A DNA stretch of 64,000 nucleotides from Anaerolineae bacterium (GCA_030432295.1 JAUIHI010000020.1:58511-122510), one strand, 5' to 3'; numbered from the stretch's first letter, positions 1 through 8,616 are shown. A program made the numbers and translations. The notes: generated from the letters alone by a model not told the origin.

Positions 1-105
1 CTTTTGCCGTGTCCGCAGGGTACTCGTCGGCAAGTGCCAAAGGTTAGCGCGGGGCGTATTGGGCCGCAGATTGAAAATTGGAGACAGGCCGGGCAACGCG
101 GCGCA

Positions 106-146
106 CAAAAAACCGCCTCCTGGCTAATTGCCTTGAGACGGTTTTC
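106..146 (-). terminator. Intrinsic terminator after tRNA-Lys
   Basis: Read on the minus strand, a 10-bp stem (AAACCGTCTC paired with GAGGCGGTTT, one G-U) is followed by a run of T. It begins 11 bases past the 3' end of the tRNA-Lys gene, so it probably ends that transcript. The first ~100 bases of the window hold no gene I can support. Confidence 0.7.
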
Positions 147-156
147 GTGTTTTCAA

Positions 157-228
157 TGAGCCCCCTGGGACTCGAACCCAGAACCCACGGCTTAAAAGGC
201 CGTTGCTCTGCCATTGAGCTAGGGACCC
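157..228 (-). tRNA. tRNA-Lys (anticodon TTT)
   Basis: The minus strand folds as a full cloverleaf. The acceptor GGGTCCC pairs with GGGGCTC (with G-U pairs), the D stem is GCTC/GAGC, the anticodon stem is ACGGC/GCCGT around the loop CTTTTAA (anticodon TTT, Lys), and the T arm is CTGGG-TTCGAGT-CCCAG. The discriminator base is A. CCA is not encoded. A terminator follows directly. Confidence 0.93.
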
Positions 229-308
229 GCACACAAGAATCTAACTATACCCCATAGCGCTGATCTTGACAAATTTGGGCGGAAATGGGTGCGATGCCCT
301 TCGTGGGT

Positions 309-1250
309 CTAGCGGGTCGCGCTCACATCCGTCGACGGCACTGCGTCATCCGCCACATCCAGCGTCACCGGCCAGGAACGGCTCAGTGGTACGTCGCTTT
401 CATTGATTGCCACAACCCATAGCGCCGTTCGACCAGCGGGCAAAGGCGCGGCCATCTGCCAGCCCCAAACGCCCTCTATCGAAACGACAACTTCGCCCAC
501 TGCCTCGCCCAGCGGCGGCCCCTTCGCTCCAGACGAACCCGCGGCTGATAGCCCGGTCAGCCTCTGGGCGAAGATGACCAGCCGCCTGCCTGCTGGCCCG
601 CTCCCTGAAAAATAGGGGGTACTGTTCTCCATTTTTGCCGCAGAGGGCAGGGGCGACAGTATCACCGGTGGGGGGACGGCCTGGGCAACAGTTCCCACCA
701 GCGCCATGCGGGAGACCGTCTCCGACAAGACCGCTCCGCTGGCATCCACGCCGCGGACCTGCACCCACGTCATCCCCACGGGCAAAGGGGCAGACGGGGC
801 AAACTGCCAATAGCCATCCCTGTCAGCCAAAACCGAATAACGCCGCCCCTCCACCAGGATTTCCACCAATCCGTCGGCCTCTGTCTGCCCAAAAAAGAGA
901 GGGGTATTGTTGGTCAGTGGCCCATGGCCCGGTTCCAAAATCATCAGTTGTGACAGGTTGGCACTAGAAATTGAGGCTTCGGCAACCGGTGTGGGAAGCG
1001 GAGACCCTGTGGCTGGGACCGCATCGACCGTTGCTTGGGCCACTTCCTCTACAACCGCCGGGGCGGTGCCCGTCTGGCTGCTGGCCCCCACCACCGGACG
1101 TTGACCGGGCCGGGCAATCGGCGAAGCGCCTTGGGGGTCGGGCAGAGGCGACTGAGCGGGCGAAAAGACGAGCAGCCCAATCCAAAGAAGCAGCGCCAGC
1201 CCAATCTTCCATCGATCCAAACGCCAATCAAAATAGGGAGGCCCCTGCAT
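309..1250 (-). CDS. Membrane-anchored protein with two Ig-like/Big-type repeats
   Basis: The protein has 313 residues. A short cytoplasmic N-terminus is followed by one hydrophobic segment (about residues 15-31), a Pro/Ala/Thr-rich linker (32-100) and two related beta-type repeats (about 103-185 and 193-300). Each repeat opens with a P-x(n)-N-x-TP-x-F-x-G pattern (LTNNTPLFFG, MENSTPYFSG), which resembles bacterial Ig-like domains of surface proteins. It is probably exported and anchored by the N-terminal helix. The start lies 3 bases after the stop of the upstream HhH gene, so the two are probably co-transcribed. No enzymatic motif is visible and the function is unknown. Confidence 0.75.
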   Translation of the reverse strand: MQGPPYFDWRLDRWKIGLALLLWIGLLVFSPAQSPLPDPQGASPIARPGQRPVVGASSQTGTAPAVVEEVAQATVDAVPATGSPLPTPVAEASISSANLSQLMILEPGHGPLTNNTPLFFGQTEADGLVEILVEGRRYSVLADRDGYWQFAPSAPLPVGMTWVQVRGVDASGAVLSETVSRMALVGTVAQAVPPPVILSPLPSAAKMENSTPYFSGSGPAGRRLVIFAQRLTGLSAAGSSGAKGPPLGEAVGEVVVSIEGVWGWQMAAPLPAGRTALWVVAINESDVPLSRSWPVTLDVADDAVPSTDVSATR

Positions 1251-1253
1251 ACA

Positions 1254-1970
1254 CTACCCCTTTGCCTGTAGCTCCCTGGCTTCCCCAATCCAGGCGGCGA
1301 AGTCGATGGCGTCATCCAGCCGGTGAGCGGGAATAATCGCGGCCAGTTCCGGCGCGGTGGTCTCGGCCAACTGGGCAAAAGTGACGATCCCGGCCCGCAC
1401 CAGTTCCTGCTCAAAGACCTGATCAATGCCTGGAATGCGGGTCAAATCGTCGGGCACAGGACCGGTGTAGCTTGCGCCGATCCGTCCATTTTCTGCGGCC
1501 AACTGGCGGGCCTGCTCGATCCAGGATTCCGGCTGGCTGGTGGGCAGGGCCTTCGTAATCGCCCGCAGGGTATCCACATCCACCTGGCCCAACTCGTGCC
1601 AGGTGAAGATACCCGCTTCGTAGAGCCGCTGCTCATAGACATCCCCGATGCCCCGAACGTCGGAGAGCGGGTCTGGGCGGTTGCCGCTTGCTGCGCCCGG
1701 CGGGCCGCTGGCAGCGCTGGACTGACCGCTCCCCGCGTCGGTGGCTCCAGCGTCGCCAGCCCCAGCATCGCTGGCCCCATAGGGCTGATATTCGGGCGCG
1801 GGATAGGCCGCCGGTTGCCGGTTGGATTGGGCCGATCCACTCCGGGACGGAACTGAAGCACCCGCGCCCACGTGCCGACGACGAAACCAAAGCCACTCAG
1901 TCAGGGTAGAGATCACCCATCCCAGCAGAAAGCCTGTCCCCACATACCACAATATATTCATCCCGGCCAT
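1254..1970 (-). CDS. Membrane-anchored protein with two helix-hairpin-helix-like (DUF4332-type) domains
   Basis: The protein has 238 residues. One transmembrane segment (about 8-24) is followed by basic residues, a low-complexity Ala/Gly/Ser/Asp linker (about 40-95) and two tandem domains. Each domain carries a helix-hairpin-helix signature, VRGIGDVYEQRLYEAGI (about 105-120) and IPGIDQVFEQELVRAGI (about 180-195). Such domains are known in DUF4332-type and FEN1-like proteins and usually bind DNA non-specifically or make protein contacts. It sits directly upstream of the Ig-like membrane protein. Its role is unknown; an envelope-associated DNA or protein scaffold is conceivable but is only an inference. 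Confidence 0.75.
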   Translation of the reverse strand: MAGMNILWYVGTGFLLGWVISTLTEWLWFRRRHVGAGASVPSRSGSAQSNRQPAAYPAPEYQPYGASDAGAGDAGATDAGSGQSSAASGPPGAASGNRPDPLSDVRGIGDVYEQRLYEAGIFTWHELGQVDVDTLRAITKALPTSQPESWIEQARQLAAENGRIGASYTGPVPDDLTRIPGIDQVFEQELVRAGIVTFAQLAETTAPELAAIIPAHRLDDAIDFAAWIGEARELQAKG

Positions 1971-2055
1971 GCGTCTACCCCCCAGAATTCAAGATTCCCA
2001 CAAATGCCCATTGCCAGTCTCTGTAGTGTACGGGCGCTGGATAGGATTGTCAATC

Positions 2056-2847
2056 TTATTTGCGCTGGCTACGCCGTTGGCGAGCCGCCTCAAAGAGGAT
2101 AACCGAGCCAGCCACCCCAGCGTTGAGCGATTCCACCGCGCTGGAAATGGGAATGGCAATCGGCGTGGACGCGGTCAATGCGGCCTGGCTGGGGCCGTGG
2201 GCCTCGCTGCCGATGACCAGTGCCGCGGGCTGGTTCCAATCCACGGCGTCGTAGCTGAGTCTGGCCTGGGCATCCGCCACATAGAGCGGACGTTCTCCCC
2301 CCAGCACCGACGCCACTTCGTCCCAATCGGACGCCACCCGCAGCGCTATGCGAAAATGCGCCCCCATGCCAGCCCGCAATACTTTCGGGCTGAAGGGGTC
2401 AACTGTCCCCGGTCCAAAGACGACCAACTCCACCCCCGCGGCCACTGCACTGCGCAGTAGTGTGCCCGCGTTGCCTGGGTCCCCCACCCCATCCAACACC
2501 AGCACCAGCCAGGGGTTCGGCGGCACAGGCAGATCGGGTAGATGGCTCAACGCCACGATTCCCTGGGGTGTGGTCGTGTCGCTGATCTCGGCCAAGAGGG
2601 CTTCGCTCACCGTAAAGAGGGGCACGCCCGCATCTTCCAACGCCGATAGGAGGGGCAGCGGTTCCGGCTGGTCCAGAAAATGCTGGGTGACGAATACCGA
2701 ATCAAAAGAGACCCCAGCGGACCAGGCGTCTGAGACCAGACGGGTCCCCTCCAACAGGCAGAGACCGGCCTGCTCCCGTGCCCGCCGCCGGCTGAGCTTG
2801 CGGGCCAATTTAATGCGTGGGTTGCTGGCGCTGGTGATCTCTTGCAT
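2056..2847 (-). CDS. SpoU/TrmH-family RNA 2'-O-methyltransferase
   Basis: The protein has 263 residues. An N-terminal substrate-binding domain (1-100) is followed by a SPOUT (knotted) methyltransferase domain that uses S-adenosylmethionine to 2'-O-methylate rRNA or tRNA. The three SpoU motifs are present: GNAGTLLRSAVAAG (about 150-163), VIGSEAHGPS (about 212-221) and PISSAVESLNAGVAGSV (about 233-249). Length and N-terminus fit the 23S rRNA TsnR/RlmB-like group; the exact target nucleotide cannot be read from sequence. It lies downstream of rplT beyond a terminator, so it is probably transcribed separately or by read-through. Confidence 0.88.
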   Translation of the reverse strand: MQEITSASNPRIKLARKLSRRRAREQAGLCLLEGTRLVSDAWSAGVSFDSVFVTQHFLDQPEPLPLLSALEDAGVPLFTVSEALLAEISDTTTPQGIVALSHLPDLPVPPNPWLVLVLDGVGDPGNAGTLLRSAVAAGVELVVFGPGTVDPFSPKVLRAGMGAHFRIALRVASDWDEVASVLGGERPLYVADAQARLSYDAVDWNQPAALVIGSEAHGPSQAALTASTPIAIPISSAVESLNAGVAGSVILFEAARQRRSQRK

Positions 2848-2874
2848 AGTTCAATAGAATAGGACGCTGATGAC

Positions 2875-2945
2875 GCTGAAAAGAATGATTGACGCAGATG
2901 AAATCTGTGAAATCTGTTGTTTCTGCGTACATCTGCGTCCCGCTT
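2875..2945. repeat. Dispersed repeat of the 'CTGCGTC / AATCTGTG' lexicon
   Basis: A short stretch built from the words gacgcagat, aatctgtg and ctgcgtcc, which recur in many gaps of this window (4617-4714, 9595-9655, 15189-15235, 25395-25480 and others). Here it lies between the SpoU gene and the rplT terminator. It has no coding potential. Confidence 0.6.
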
Positions 2946-2964
2946 CTAACCGCGGCTGATGGGG

Positions 2965-3000
2965 AAAAGAAACGGCAGGGACCGAAGCCCCTGCCGTTGC
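2965..3000 (-). terminator. Intrinsic terminator of the thrS-infC-rpmI-rplT operon
   Basis: A perfect 10-bp stem (AACGGCAGGG with CCCTGCCGTT, 8-base loop) lies just past the rplT stop codon. On the minus strand it is followed by TTTCTTTT. It marks the end of the ribosomal operon. Confidence 0.8.
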
Positions 3001-3051
3001 CTGTCGAATGGTATTGTGTCGTGTCGAAGATCGGGGATCGGACGAACCGAA

Positions 3052-3414
3052 CTACGCTGGGCTTAGTTGAGATTTGGCCAGCTCGGCAATTTTGCCAAAG
3101 GTGGCGGCATCCCGGGCCGCAATATCAGCCAGCACTTTGCGATCCACCTGGACGTTCGCCAGTTTCAGGCCGTATACCAGCTTGCTGTAGGTCAGGCCGT
3201 TGAGCCGGGCCGCAGCGTTGATGCGGGTGATCCAAAGACGGCGGAAATCCCGTTTGCGGTTGCGTCGGTCGCGAAACGCATAGAACAGAGATTTCAACAT
3301 CGCCTCGTTGGCCCGCTTGTAGAGCTTCGAGCGACTGCCATATTGCCCTTTGGTAAACTTCAAAACTTTCTTGTGCCGCCTATGGGCAGCTACCCGCGGT
3401 GATGACCGTGGCAT
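3052..3414 (-). CDS. rplT: Large ribosomal subunit protein bL20
   Basis: The protein has 120 residues, the usual length for L20. It is rich in Lys/Arg, as expected for a protein that binds 23S rRNA and helps early 50S assembly. Typical stretches are visible: the [20 protein letters not shown] region (about 13-32), [16 protein letters not shown] and [13 protein letters not shown]. It follows infC and rpmI on the same strand, the classical bacterial order. In other bacteria L20 represses this operon; I see no clear L20-binding pseudoknot here. Confidence 0.97.
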   Translation of the reverse strand: MPRSSPRVAAHRRHKKVLKFTKGQYGSRSKLYKRANEAMLKSLFYAFRDRRNRKRDFRRLWITRINAAARLNGLTYSKLVYGLKLANVQVDRKVLADIAARDAATFGKIAELAKSQLSPA

Positions 3415-3570
3415 TTGTTTCTCCTTCCGTGAGGGCGGGCTGGGGAATCATCCCCAAACCTCTTGCGGTGCCGTCCACGTATTAGGTAGTAGATAATAGA
3501 TAGTAGTTACTTCACAGACATTCCCAACCTGGCAAATGCCTTTTCAACAGGCAAACCGGGCTGGGTGGTC

Positions 3571-3762
3571 CTAGGCGTTGACGCCCATTTTGACCAGGCT
3601 GACCATCTTTTTGCTGGTGCTGGCAATCGGGTGGCTGTAGTCATCGGTCCGCCGCTTGCGACGGCGCAGATGGCTGCCCCCTGCTTTCATGCGCATCACT
3701 TTGCCATTCTTGGTCAACCGCAGACGCTTTTGCGTCCCTTTGTGTGACTTCATCTTAGGCAT
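3571..3762 (-). CDS. rpmI: Large ribosomal subunit protein bL35
   Basis: The protein has 63 residues, a normal L35 length. The start MPKMKSHKGTQKR and the basic GSHLRRRKRR segment are characteristic. The reading frame stays open upstream for 48 more codons, but the ATG at 3760-3762 has a GGAG ribosome-binding site and matches the family start. The gap of about 155 bases to rplT holds a fragment of the TAGTAGATAATAG-type repeat. Confidence 0.95.
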   Translation of the reverse strand: MPKMKSHKGTQKRLRLTKNGKVMRMKAGGSHLRRRKRRTDDYSHPIASTSKKMVSLVKMGVNA

Positions 3763-3915
3763 TTCTGGACTCCAATTCTTGCCATTCGACAGGCAAACAA
3801 GACAAAACGGGCAAATGCCCGTTTGTTCAGCACCAAAGTATACCCCGATACAGGGCATTTGTCTACTTTTTGGGCCGGTCAAACTACAAAACGCTCTGTC
3901 AACCACAGCCCAGGA

Positions 3916-4449
3916 CTACTCTTCGTCCTTGCTTATGCTGGACCCAGGCGCCAGCAGCATAAACATGGAGCGCCCTTCAAAAGCCGGGTGGGACTCCACA
4001 ATCGAAACCGGGGCTAAATCAGCGGCGACGCGTTTCATCAAATTGAACGCTACTTCCCGGTGGACGATCTCCCGTCCCCGAAAACGAATGGTCACTTTGA
4101 CTTTGTTGCCCTCGGCCAAAAATTTGCGCGATTTGGTGAGAACGACCTGAATGTCGTGCTCGCCGGTCTTGGGGCGCAAGCGCACTTCCTTGACTTCGAT
4201 CTGCTTCTGCGCTTTGCGGGCTTCCCGTTCGCGCTTCTGCTTTTCATAGAGGAATTTGCCATAATCCATCAGCCGACAGACCGGCGGATTGGCATTTGGC
4301 GCGACCTCAACCAGGTCCAATTCCTTCTCCATGGCGATGGTCAGGGCATCGCGGGTTTGCATAATGCCAAGCTGCTCGCCTTCGTCGTCGATTACGCGGA
4401 CTTCGCGGGCGCGAATGTCTCTGTTGACTCGAGTAGTATCTCTGCTAAT
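3916..4449 (-). CDS. infC: Translation initiation factor IF-3 (AUU start codon)
   Basis: IF-3 binds the 30S subunit and checks start-codon pairing. The first in-frame ATG (4360-4362) would remove the conserved N-terminal domain: the frame upstream encodes VNRDIRAREVRVIDDEGEQL, the classical IF-3 beginning. The only plausible start for the full protein is the ATT at 4447-4449, placed 7 bases after a strong AAGGAG, giving 177 residues, the normal length. An AUU start is known for infC in E. coli, where IF-3 discriminates against it and so represses its own synthesis. The C-terminal domain (KVKVTIRFRGREI and following) is intact. An in-frame stop lies 17 codons upstream of the ATT. Confidence 0.93.
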   Translation of the reverse strand: MSRDTTRVNRDIRAREVRVIDDEGEQLGIMQTRDALTIAMEKELDLVEVAPNANPPVCRLMDYGKFLYEKQKREREARKAQKQIEVKEVRLRPKTGEHDIQVVLTKSRKFLAEGNKVKVTIRFRGREIVHREVAFNLMKRVAADLAPVSIVESHPAFEGRSMFMLLAPGSSISKDEE

Positions 4450-4616
4450 ATCCGTGCTCCTTGTGGGTTGCGTCGATGCGCTTCCGGGCTGGTGACTTTA
4501 TAAATAATTTCCGGCAGGGAGGGAAGACTTCGACTATCTATACGATCAGTTGGGAAGTATAGCACTACCAGAGTGAGACGTCAAATCAAATTTCAGTTTT
4601 CCAACAAAGATAAGGG

Positions 4617-4714
4617 GGACGCAGATTTTCATGATTGGAACTGATTGACGCTGATTTTGGCAGGATTTACCTGTTATCAGCGCAGATCAATCAAAATCAT
4701 GAAAATCTGCGTCC
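4617..4714. repeat. 20-bp perfect palindrome of the 'GACGCAGATTTTC' family
   Basis: The arms at 4617-4636 and 4695-4714 are exact inverted copies (ggacgcagattttcatgatt) around a loop with related words. It fills the gap between thrS and infC and could form a strong hairpin in the thrS-infC transcript. It has no T-tract, so it is not an obvious terminator. Confidence 0.8.
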
Positions 4715-4728
4715 TCTTCTTTGCTTGT

Positions 4729-6555
4729 CTACAGATCGGCAGCGCGGCTGGCTATGCGCTGGCCGATCTGGGCGATGAACTCGTCCACCGGCAGCCCGTT
4801 CTGGCGGGAGCCGTCCCGCTTGCGCAGGGCCACTGTGCCCTCTTCCATCTCCCGGTCCCCCACCACCAGCATATAGGGCACTTTCATCAATTGGGCCTGG
4901 CGGATTTTGTTGTTCATCCGCTCGGAACCCAAATCCGCCGAGACCCGCACACCAGCCACGGCCAGGCGCTGGCGCAACTGCTCGGCGTATTCGTTGTGGA
5001 CATCTGTAATCGGGATGACCCGTGCCTGCTCGGGCGCCAGCCAGACCGGGAACGCGCCGGCGTAGTGTTCGATCAGAAAGCCGACCATCCGCTCGTGGGT
5101 GCTGAGCGGTGCGCGGTGGATGCAGAGGGGCGTCTCTTCTTCGCCCTCGCCGTTGATGAAGGTGAGGTCAAAGCGTTCGGGCACAGCAAAGTCCACCTGA
5201 TTGGTGGCCAGGGTGAACTCCTTGCCGATGGCGCTCCACACCTGCACGTCGATCTTCGGACCGTAGAAGGCGGCTTCGTCCGCCACTTCCACAAAGGGCA
5301 CATTGCCATTCGTCATGGCGTTGCGCACCATATCCTCGGTCTTTAGCCAGAGGCGCTGGTTGTCCACATACTTCTTGCCCAGCCCTTTGGCGTGATGGGT
5401 ACTCAGCCGCATCACATAGCGCTCCAGGCCGAAGAGGTCGAAGTAGTGTTTGTACATATCCACCACGGCCAGGAACTCCTGCTCGAACTGGGCCTCGGAG
5501 CAGTAGATGTGGGCGTCGTTCATCTGCATGGAGCGCACCCGCATCAGGCCGAAGAGTTCGCCGCTCTTTTCGTAGCGGTAGCAGGTTCCATACTCGGCCA
5601 GACGCACGGGCAAGTCCCGGTAGCTGCGCAGCTTGGAGCCGAAGATTTTGTGGTGCATAGGGCAGTTCATCGGCTTGACGTAATACTTCACCCCTTCCAA
5701 CTCCATGGGCGGGTACATACTCTCGGCGTAGTAGGGTAGGTGACCGCTGCGGATGAAGAGGTCCTCCTTCGTCAGATGGGGGGAACGCACCCGCTGGTAG
5801 CCAGCCGCCGTCTCCACATCCTTGGCCAGCTTCTCCAGTTCGTCGATGAGCACTGCGCCGTTGGGCAGCCAAAGGGGCAGCCCTGGCCCCACCTCCTCAT
5901 CAAAGATGAAAAGCTCCAACTCCCGGCCCAGTTTGCGGTGATCCCGCTGCTTGGCCTCTTCCAGCATATCCAGATACTTCTTCAATTCCTTTTTGTTGCG
6001 CCAGGCTGTGCCGTAGATGCGCTGGAGCATCGGCTTATTTTCGTCCCCCCGCCAATAGGCCCCGGCCACACTGAGCAGTTTGAAGGCGTCGGCGGGAATC
6101 TTCCCCGTATGCTCCAGATGGGGACCCCGGCAGAGGTCCTCGAAGGTGTCGTGCTTGTAGGTGCTGATGACCGGCTTCTCGTCGCTTTCGTTGCCGTATT
6201 CGTCCAGACTGCCTTTGTCCAGCCCGTCGATCAGTTCCAGCTTGTAGGGCTGGTCGGCAAAGAGGGCGCGGGCCTCATCCGCGCTCACCTCCCGGTAGGC
6301 AAATTCGTGTTTGCCGCCGGTGATGCGCCGCATCCCCTTTTCGATCAGTTCCAAATCCTCCGGGGAGAAGGTGCGGTTCTTGCCCGCCTCGTCCTTGCCC
6401 AGGTCGAAGTCGTAGTAAAAGCCGTTCTCAATCGGCGGCCCGATGGCGATCTTCGCCTCCGGGTAGAGTTCCAGCACCGCCTCAGCCATCACATGCGCTG
6501 CGCTATGCCTCAGTTTGTACAGATCGTCTTTCTCTACTTCGTTGTACTCTGCCAT
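4729..6555 (-). CDS. thrS: Threonyl-tRNA synthetase without N-terminal TGS domain
   Basis: The protein has 608 residues and charges tRNA-Thr. The editing domain comes first, with HSAAHVMAEAV (about 18-28) and CRGPHLEHTGKI (about 140-151) keeping the His and Cys residues used for Ser-tRNA hydrolysis. The class II catalytic core follows (PMNCPMHH with the zinc Cys, the motif 2 region FGLMRVRSMQMNDAHIYC, and motif 3 near HRAPLSTHERMVGF). The C-terminal anticodon-binding domain closes with RVIPITD onward. The usual ~60-residue TGS (N1) domain is absent. The start is firm because AGGAG lies 9 bases upstream of the ATG. It stands downstream of an M20 peptidase and a T-box leader with a Thr specifier. 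Confidence 0.95.
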   Translation of the reverse strand: MAEYNEVEKDDLYKLRHSAAHVMAEAVLELYPEAKIAIGPPIENGFYYDFDLGKDEAGKNRTFSPEDLELIEKGMRRITGGKHEFAYREVSADEARALFADQPYKLELIDGLDKGSLDEYGNESDEKPVISTYKHDTFEDLCRGPHLEHTGKIPADAFKLLSVAGAYWRGDENKPMLQRIYGTAWRNKKELKKYLDMLEEAKQRDHRKLGRELELFIFDEEVGPGLPLWLPNGAVLIDELEKLAKDVETAAGYQRVRSPHLTKEDLFIRSGHLPYYAESMYPPMELEGVKYYVKPMNCPMHHKIFGSKLRSYRDLPVRLAEYGTCYRYEKSGELFGLMRVRSMQMNDAHIYCSEAQFEQEFLAVVDMYKHYFDLFGLERYVMRLSTHHAKGLGKKYVDNQRLWLKTEDMVRNAMTNGNVPFVEVADEAAFYGPKIDVQVWSAIGKEFTLATNQVDFAVPERFDLTFINGEGEEETPLCIHRAPLSTHERMVGFLIEHYAGAFPVWLAPEQARVIPITDVHNEYAEQLRQRLAVAGVRVSADLGSERMNNKIRQAQLMKVPYMLVVGDREMEEGTVALRKRDGSRQNGLPVDEFIAQIGQRIASRAADL

Positions 6556-6747
6556 AATTTATTGCTCCTATCAGAACCAAAGAACACGGATGTTCATGGA
6601 TTGTTTGGATTTGCACGGATTCAGGCGGGGATGATGGGACAGCGACGCTGACGCGCTGAATCTCATCATTCCACCCCAGCGGCTATTCTTTCGTTGGGAC
6701 TCAGGCTTCACCCACCACTTTTGCCTTCCCTTTTTGCCTTTTGCCTT

Positions 6748-7950
6748 TCATTTCGTAGTCAACCAGGCAGCCGTCCACCAGGTCAGGTAGAACAACTGCT
6801 GGATGCCTTTCGCCAGCGGTTTCGGGTCGATCCATTCGCTCAGCCGATGGGCGTCGCCCCCTTCGGTCAGGCCGATGCAGACGGAGGGGATGCCTCGGCT
6901 GAGGGGGATGTTGGCGTCGGTGCTGCTGATACGCACATCCACCCGCTCGGGAATCCCCAACTGTGCCAGAATCCCGCTGGCCGCCTGCATCAGCGGATGG
7001 CTTTCAGGAATCTGGCCCGCGGGCCGGTCGCCGATAGTTTCCACAGAGAAAGTGACACCGCTCTTGGCCCGCTGGTGGTGGCGCTGATGGCGCTGGACCA
7101 ATCGCTGCACCTGCTCGTCAAGTTGGGCAAGCGTCTCCGGGGCCACGCTGCGCAGGTCCAATTCCAGAGAGGCGTGCTGGGCAATTGTATTGACCGACGT
7201 ACCGCCGTTGAATTTGCCAACGTTGAAAGTCGTGCGGGGCTGCTGGGGCAAATTCAGTCGGGTGATGTCTGTGACCAGTGCGGCCAGGCAGTGGATGGCG
7301 CTGGCACTGCCAAAATCGCCCCAACTGTGGCCGCCCGGCGCGTCAGCGTGGATGCGATAGCGGCGCACGCCCAGACCGGCGTGGACAAGCCGCCCGATCC
7401 CCATTCCTTCCAGCACCAGCACCGCGCCCACCCGATCTTGCAAGCGGTCCACCGCGGCCCGGATGCCCTTCAGATCGCCCAGCCCTTCTTCGTTGGAATT
7501 GGCCACCAGCCAGATGTCAACGGGCGGCGTCTCGATACCGGCCAGGACTTCGGCTAGCACCATCAGCCCGGCCAGGCCGGTGGAATTGTCGCCGATGCTT
7601 GGGCCAGCTATGCGCCCGGTCGATGGGTCGACGCTCACCATCAGGTCGGTGGAAGCGGGGAAGACCGTATCCGTGTGCGCGCTGACCAGCAGGGCCGGTC
7701 TTGCCTGCCTGCCGGGAATGCGGGCGTAGACATTCAGCGCAGCGTCCCGGTCGATGTCGGCCAGCCCCAGCCCGCGGAAGCGTTCTTCCACCCATTCCGC
7801 CCGCTTCTCCTCCGCTCCGGTGGGCGCAGGGATCTGCTGGATTTCCACACAGAGCGCGGCCAGCCGCTCGCCCTCCCCGGCGATCTTCTCCGCCGCGGCG
7901 CGTATGGACGCAAACTCCGGCAGTCTGTCCAATTCCATCGATTCAGCCAT
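6748..7950 (-). CDS. M20-family metallopeptidase/deacylase
   Basis: The protein has 400 residues. M20 enzymes are cytosolic di-zinc peptidases or amidohydrolases (peptidase T, ArgE/DapE relatives). Visible metal and catalytic motifs are SAHTDTVF (His-x-Asp, about 87-94), the SIGDNSTGLAGL segment (bridging Asp, about 116-127), NSNEEGLGDLKG (Glu-Glu, about 149-160) and a late His in GDAHRLSEW. A lid dimerisation domain lies between about 195 and 310. The ATG at 7948-7950 is preceded by GGGAG; the open frame further upstream runs into the T-box terminator. It is the first gene after the T-box, so it may be controlled by uncharged tRNA-Thr together with thrS. The substrate is unknown. Confidence 0.88.
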   Translation of the reverse strand: MAESMELDRLPEFASIRAAAEKIAGEGERLAALCVEIQQIPAPTGAEEKRAEWVEERFRGLGLADIDRDAALNVYARIPGRQARPALLVSAHTDTVFPASTDLMVSVDPSTGRIAGPSIGDNSTGLAGLMVLAEVLAGIETPPVDIWLVANSNEEGLGDLKGIRAAVDRLQDRVGAVLVLEGMGIGRLVHAGLGVRRYRIHADAPGGHSWGDFGSASAIHCLAALVTDITRLNLPQQPRTTFNVGKFNGGTSVNTIAQHASLELDLRSVAPETLAQLDEQVQRLVQRHQRHHQRAKSGVTFSVETIGDRPAGQIPESHPLMQAASGILAQLGIPERVDVRISSTDANIPLSRGIPSVCIGLTEGGDAHRLSEWIDPKPLAKGIQQLFYLTWWTAAWLTTK

Positions 7951-7962
7951 TACGCACTCCCT

Positions 7963-7996
7963 AGAAGTTCGACTCTTCGGAAAAGTCGAACTTCTT
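7963..7996. repeat. 33-bp hairpin repeat (copy 1 of 4)
   Basis: An inverted repeat with arms agaagttcgact and agtcgaacttct around a short loop. Further copies are at 8257-8289, 33930-33963 and, inside a gene, 58024-58056. This copy lies between the T-box terminator and the M20 start codon. Confidence 0.85.
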
Positions 7997-8008
7997 AGTC
8001 CAGGAAAC

Positions 8009-8250
8009 AAAAAAACCTCGCCCCAATAACGGGACGAGGCTATGCTCGCGGTTCCACCCATTTTGTCCAGCCGCGTGGGCCGAACCTCTCGGGGGTCTGT
8101 AACGGGACCAGCCGGGCGGGAATAGTAGGCGTTGCGCCGTTCCTCCTGCCGCTCCCAGGTGGTTTTCCAGAAGTTCCCTCGCAGTGGCTCTCAGCCGATG
8201 GCCCCTGCTCTCTGGGTCGGGTAAGCTTCTGTACTCGTCCTGGTCGTTGC
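8009..8250 (-). promoter_or_regulatory. T-box leader, Thr (ACC) specifier, with intrinsic terminator
   Basis: The minus strand holds the hallmark T-box sequence GGGTGGAACCGCG (8047-8059) followed by a terminator stem CCTCGTCCC/GGGGCGAGG and seven T (8009-8040). Stem I is visible: CCAGG pairs with CCTGG at the base, then an AGTA / GAAAACCA internal loop, then CAGAAG pairs with CTTCTG. The triplet ACC (8161-8163) followed by A sits in the specifier position and codes for threonine. This fits thrS two genes downstream. When tRNA-Thr is uncharged it should bind and prevent termination. The TGGA bulge predicts a U discriminator in the cognate tRNA-Thr. Confidence 0.92.
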
Positions 8251-8256
8251 GTTTCC

Positions 8257-8289
8257 AGAAGTTCGACTTTTTTGAAAAGTCGAACTTCT
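8257..8289. repeat. 33-bp hairpin repeat (copy 2 of 4)
   Basis: Arms agaagttcgactttt and aaaagtcgaacttct, nearly perfect. It lies between the tRNA-Val 3' end and the start of the T-box leader. Confidence 0.85.
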
Positions 8290-8296
8290 CTTAATC

Positions 8297-8372
<76 letters not shown>

Positions 8373-8616
8373 GTAGGCCAAGCAGTATAGCAGGGAATGG
8401 CGGCGGATGCAAATTGAGCGTGTGAGGCATACTATTGACGCCTGACGGCTTGCGTTACTGACCAAACTTGTTAAAGAGGGCGGACAACTTGATTTGCCCG
8501 GGAGCTAACCCGGTCCAGTGTAAGCAAGGTTGGCACAGCGGCGTTGGTTGACCAGGCAGGCGCTGTGCGACAGACGAGCACAAACATACTGTATTGCTTC
8601 AACACAGACAAAGAAA

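Noticed and set aside
7951..8061. Longer N-terminus for the M20 peptidase
   Set aside because: The frame runs through the T-box terminator and a hairpin repeat; GGGAG lies before the ATG at 7950.
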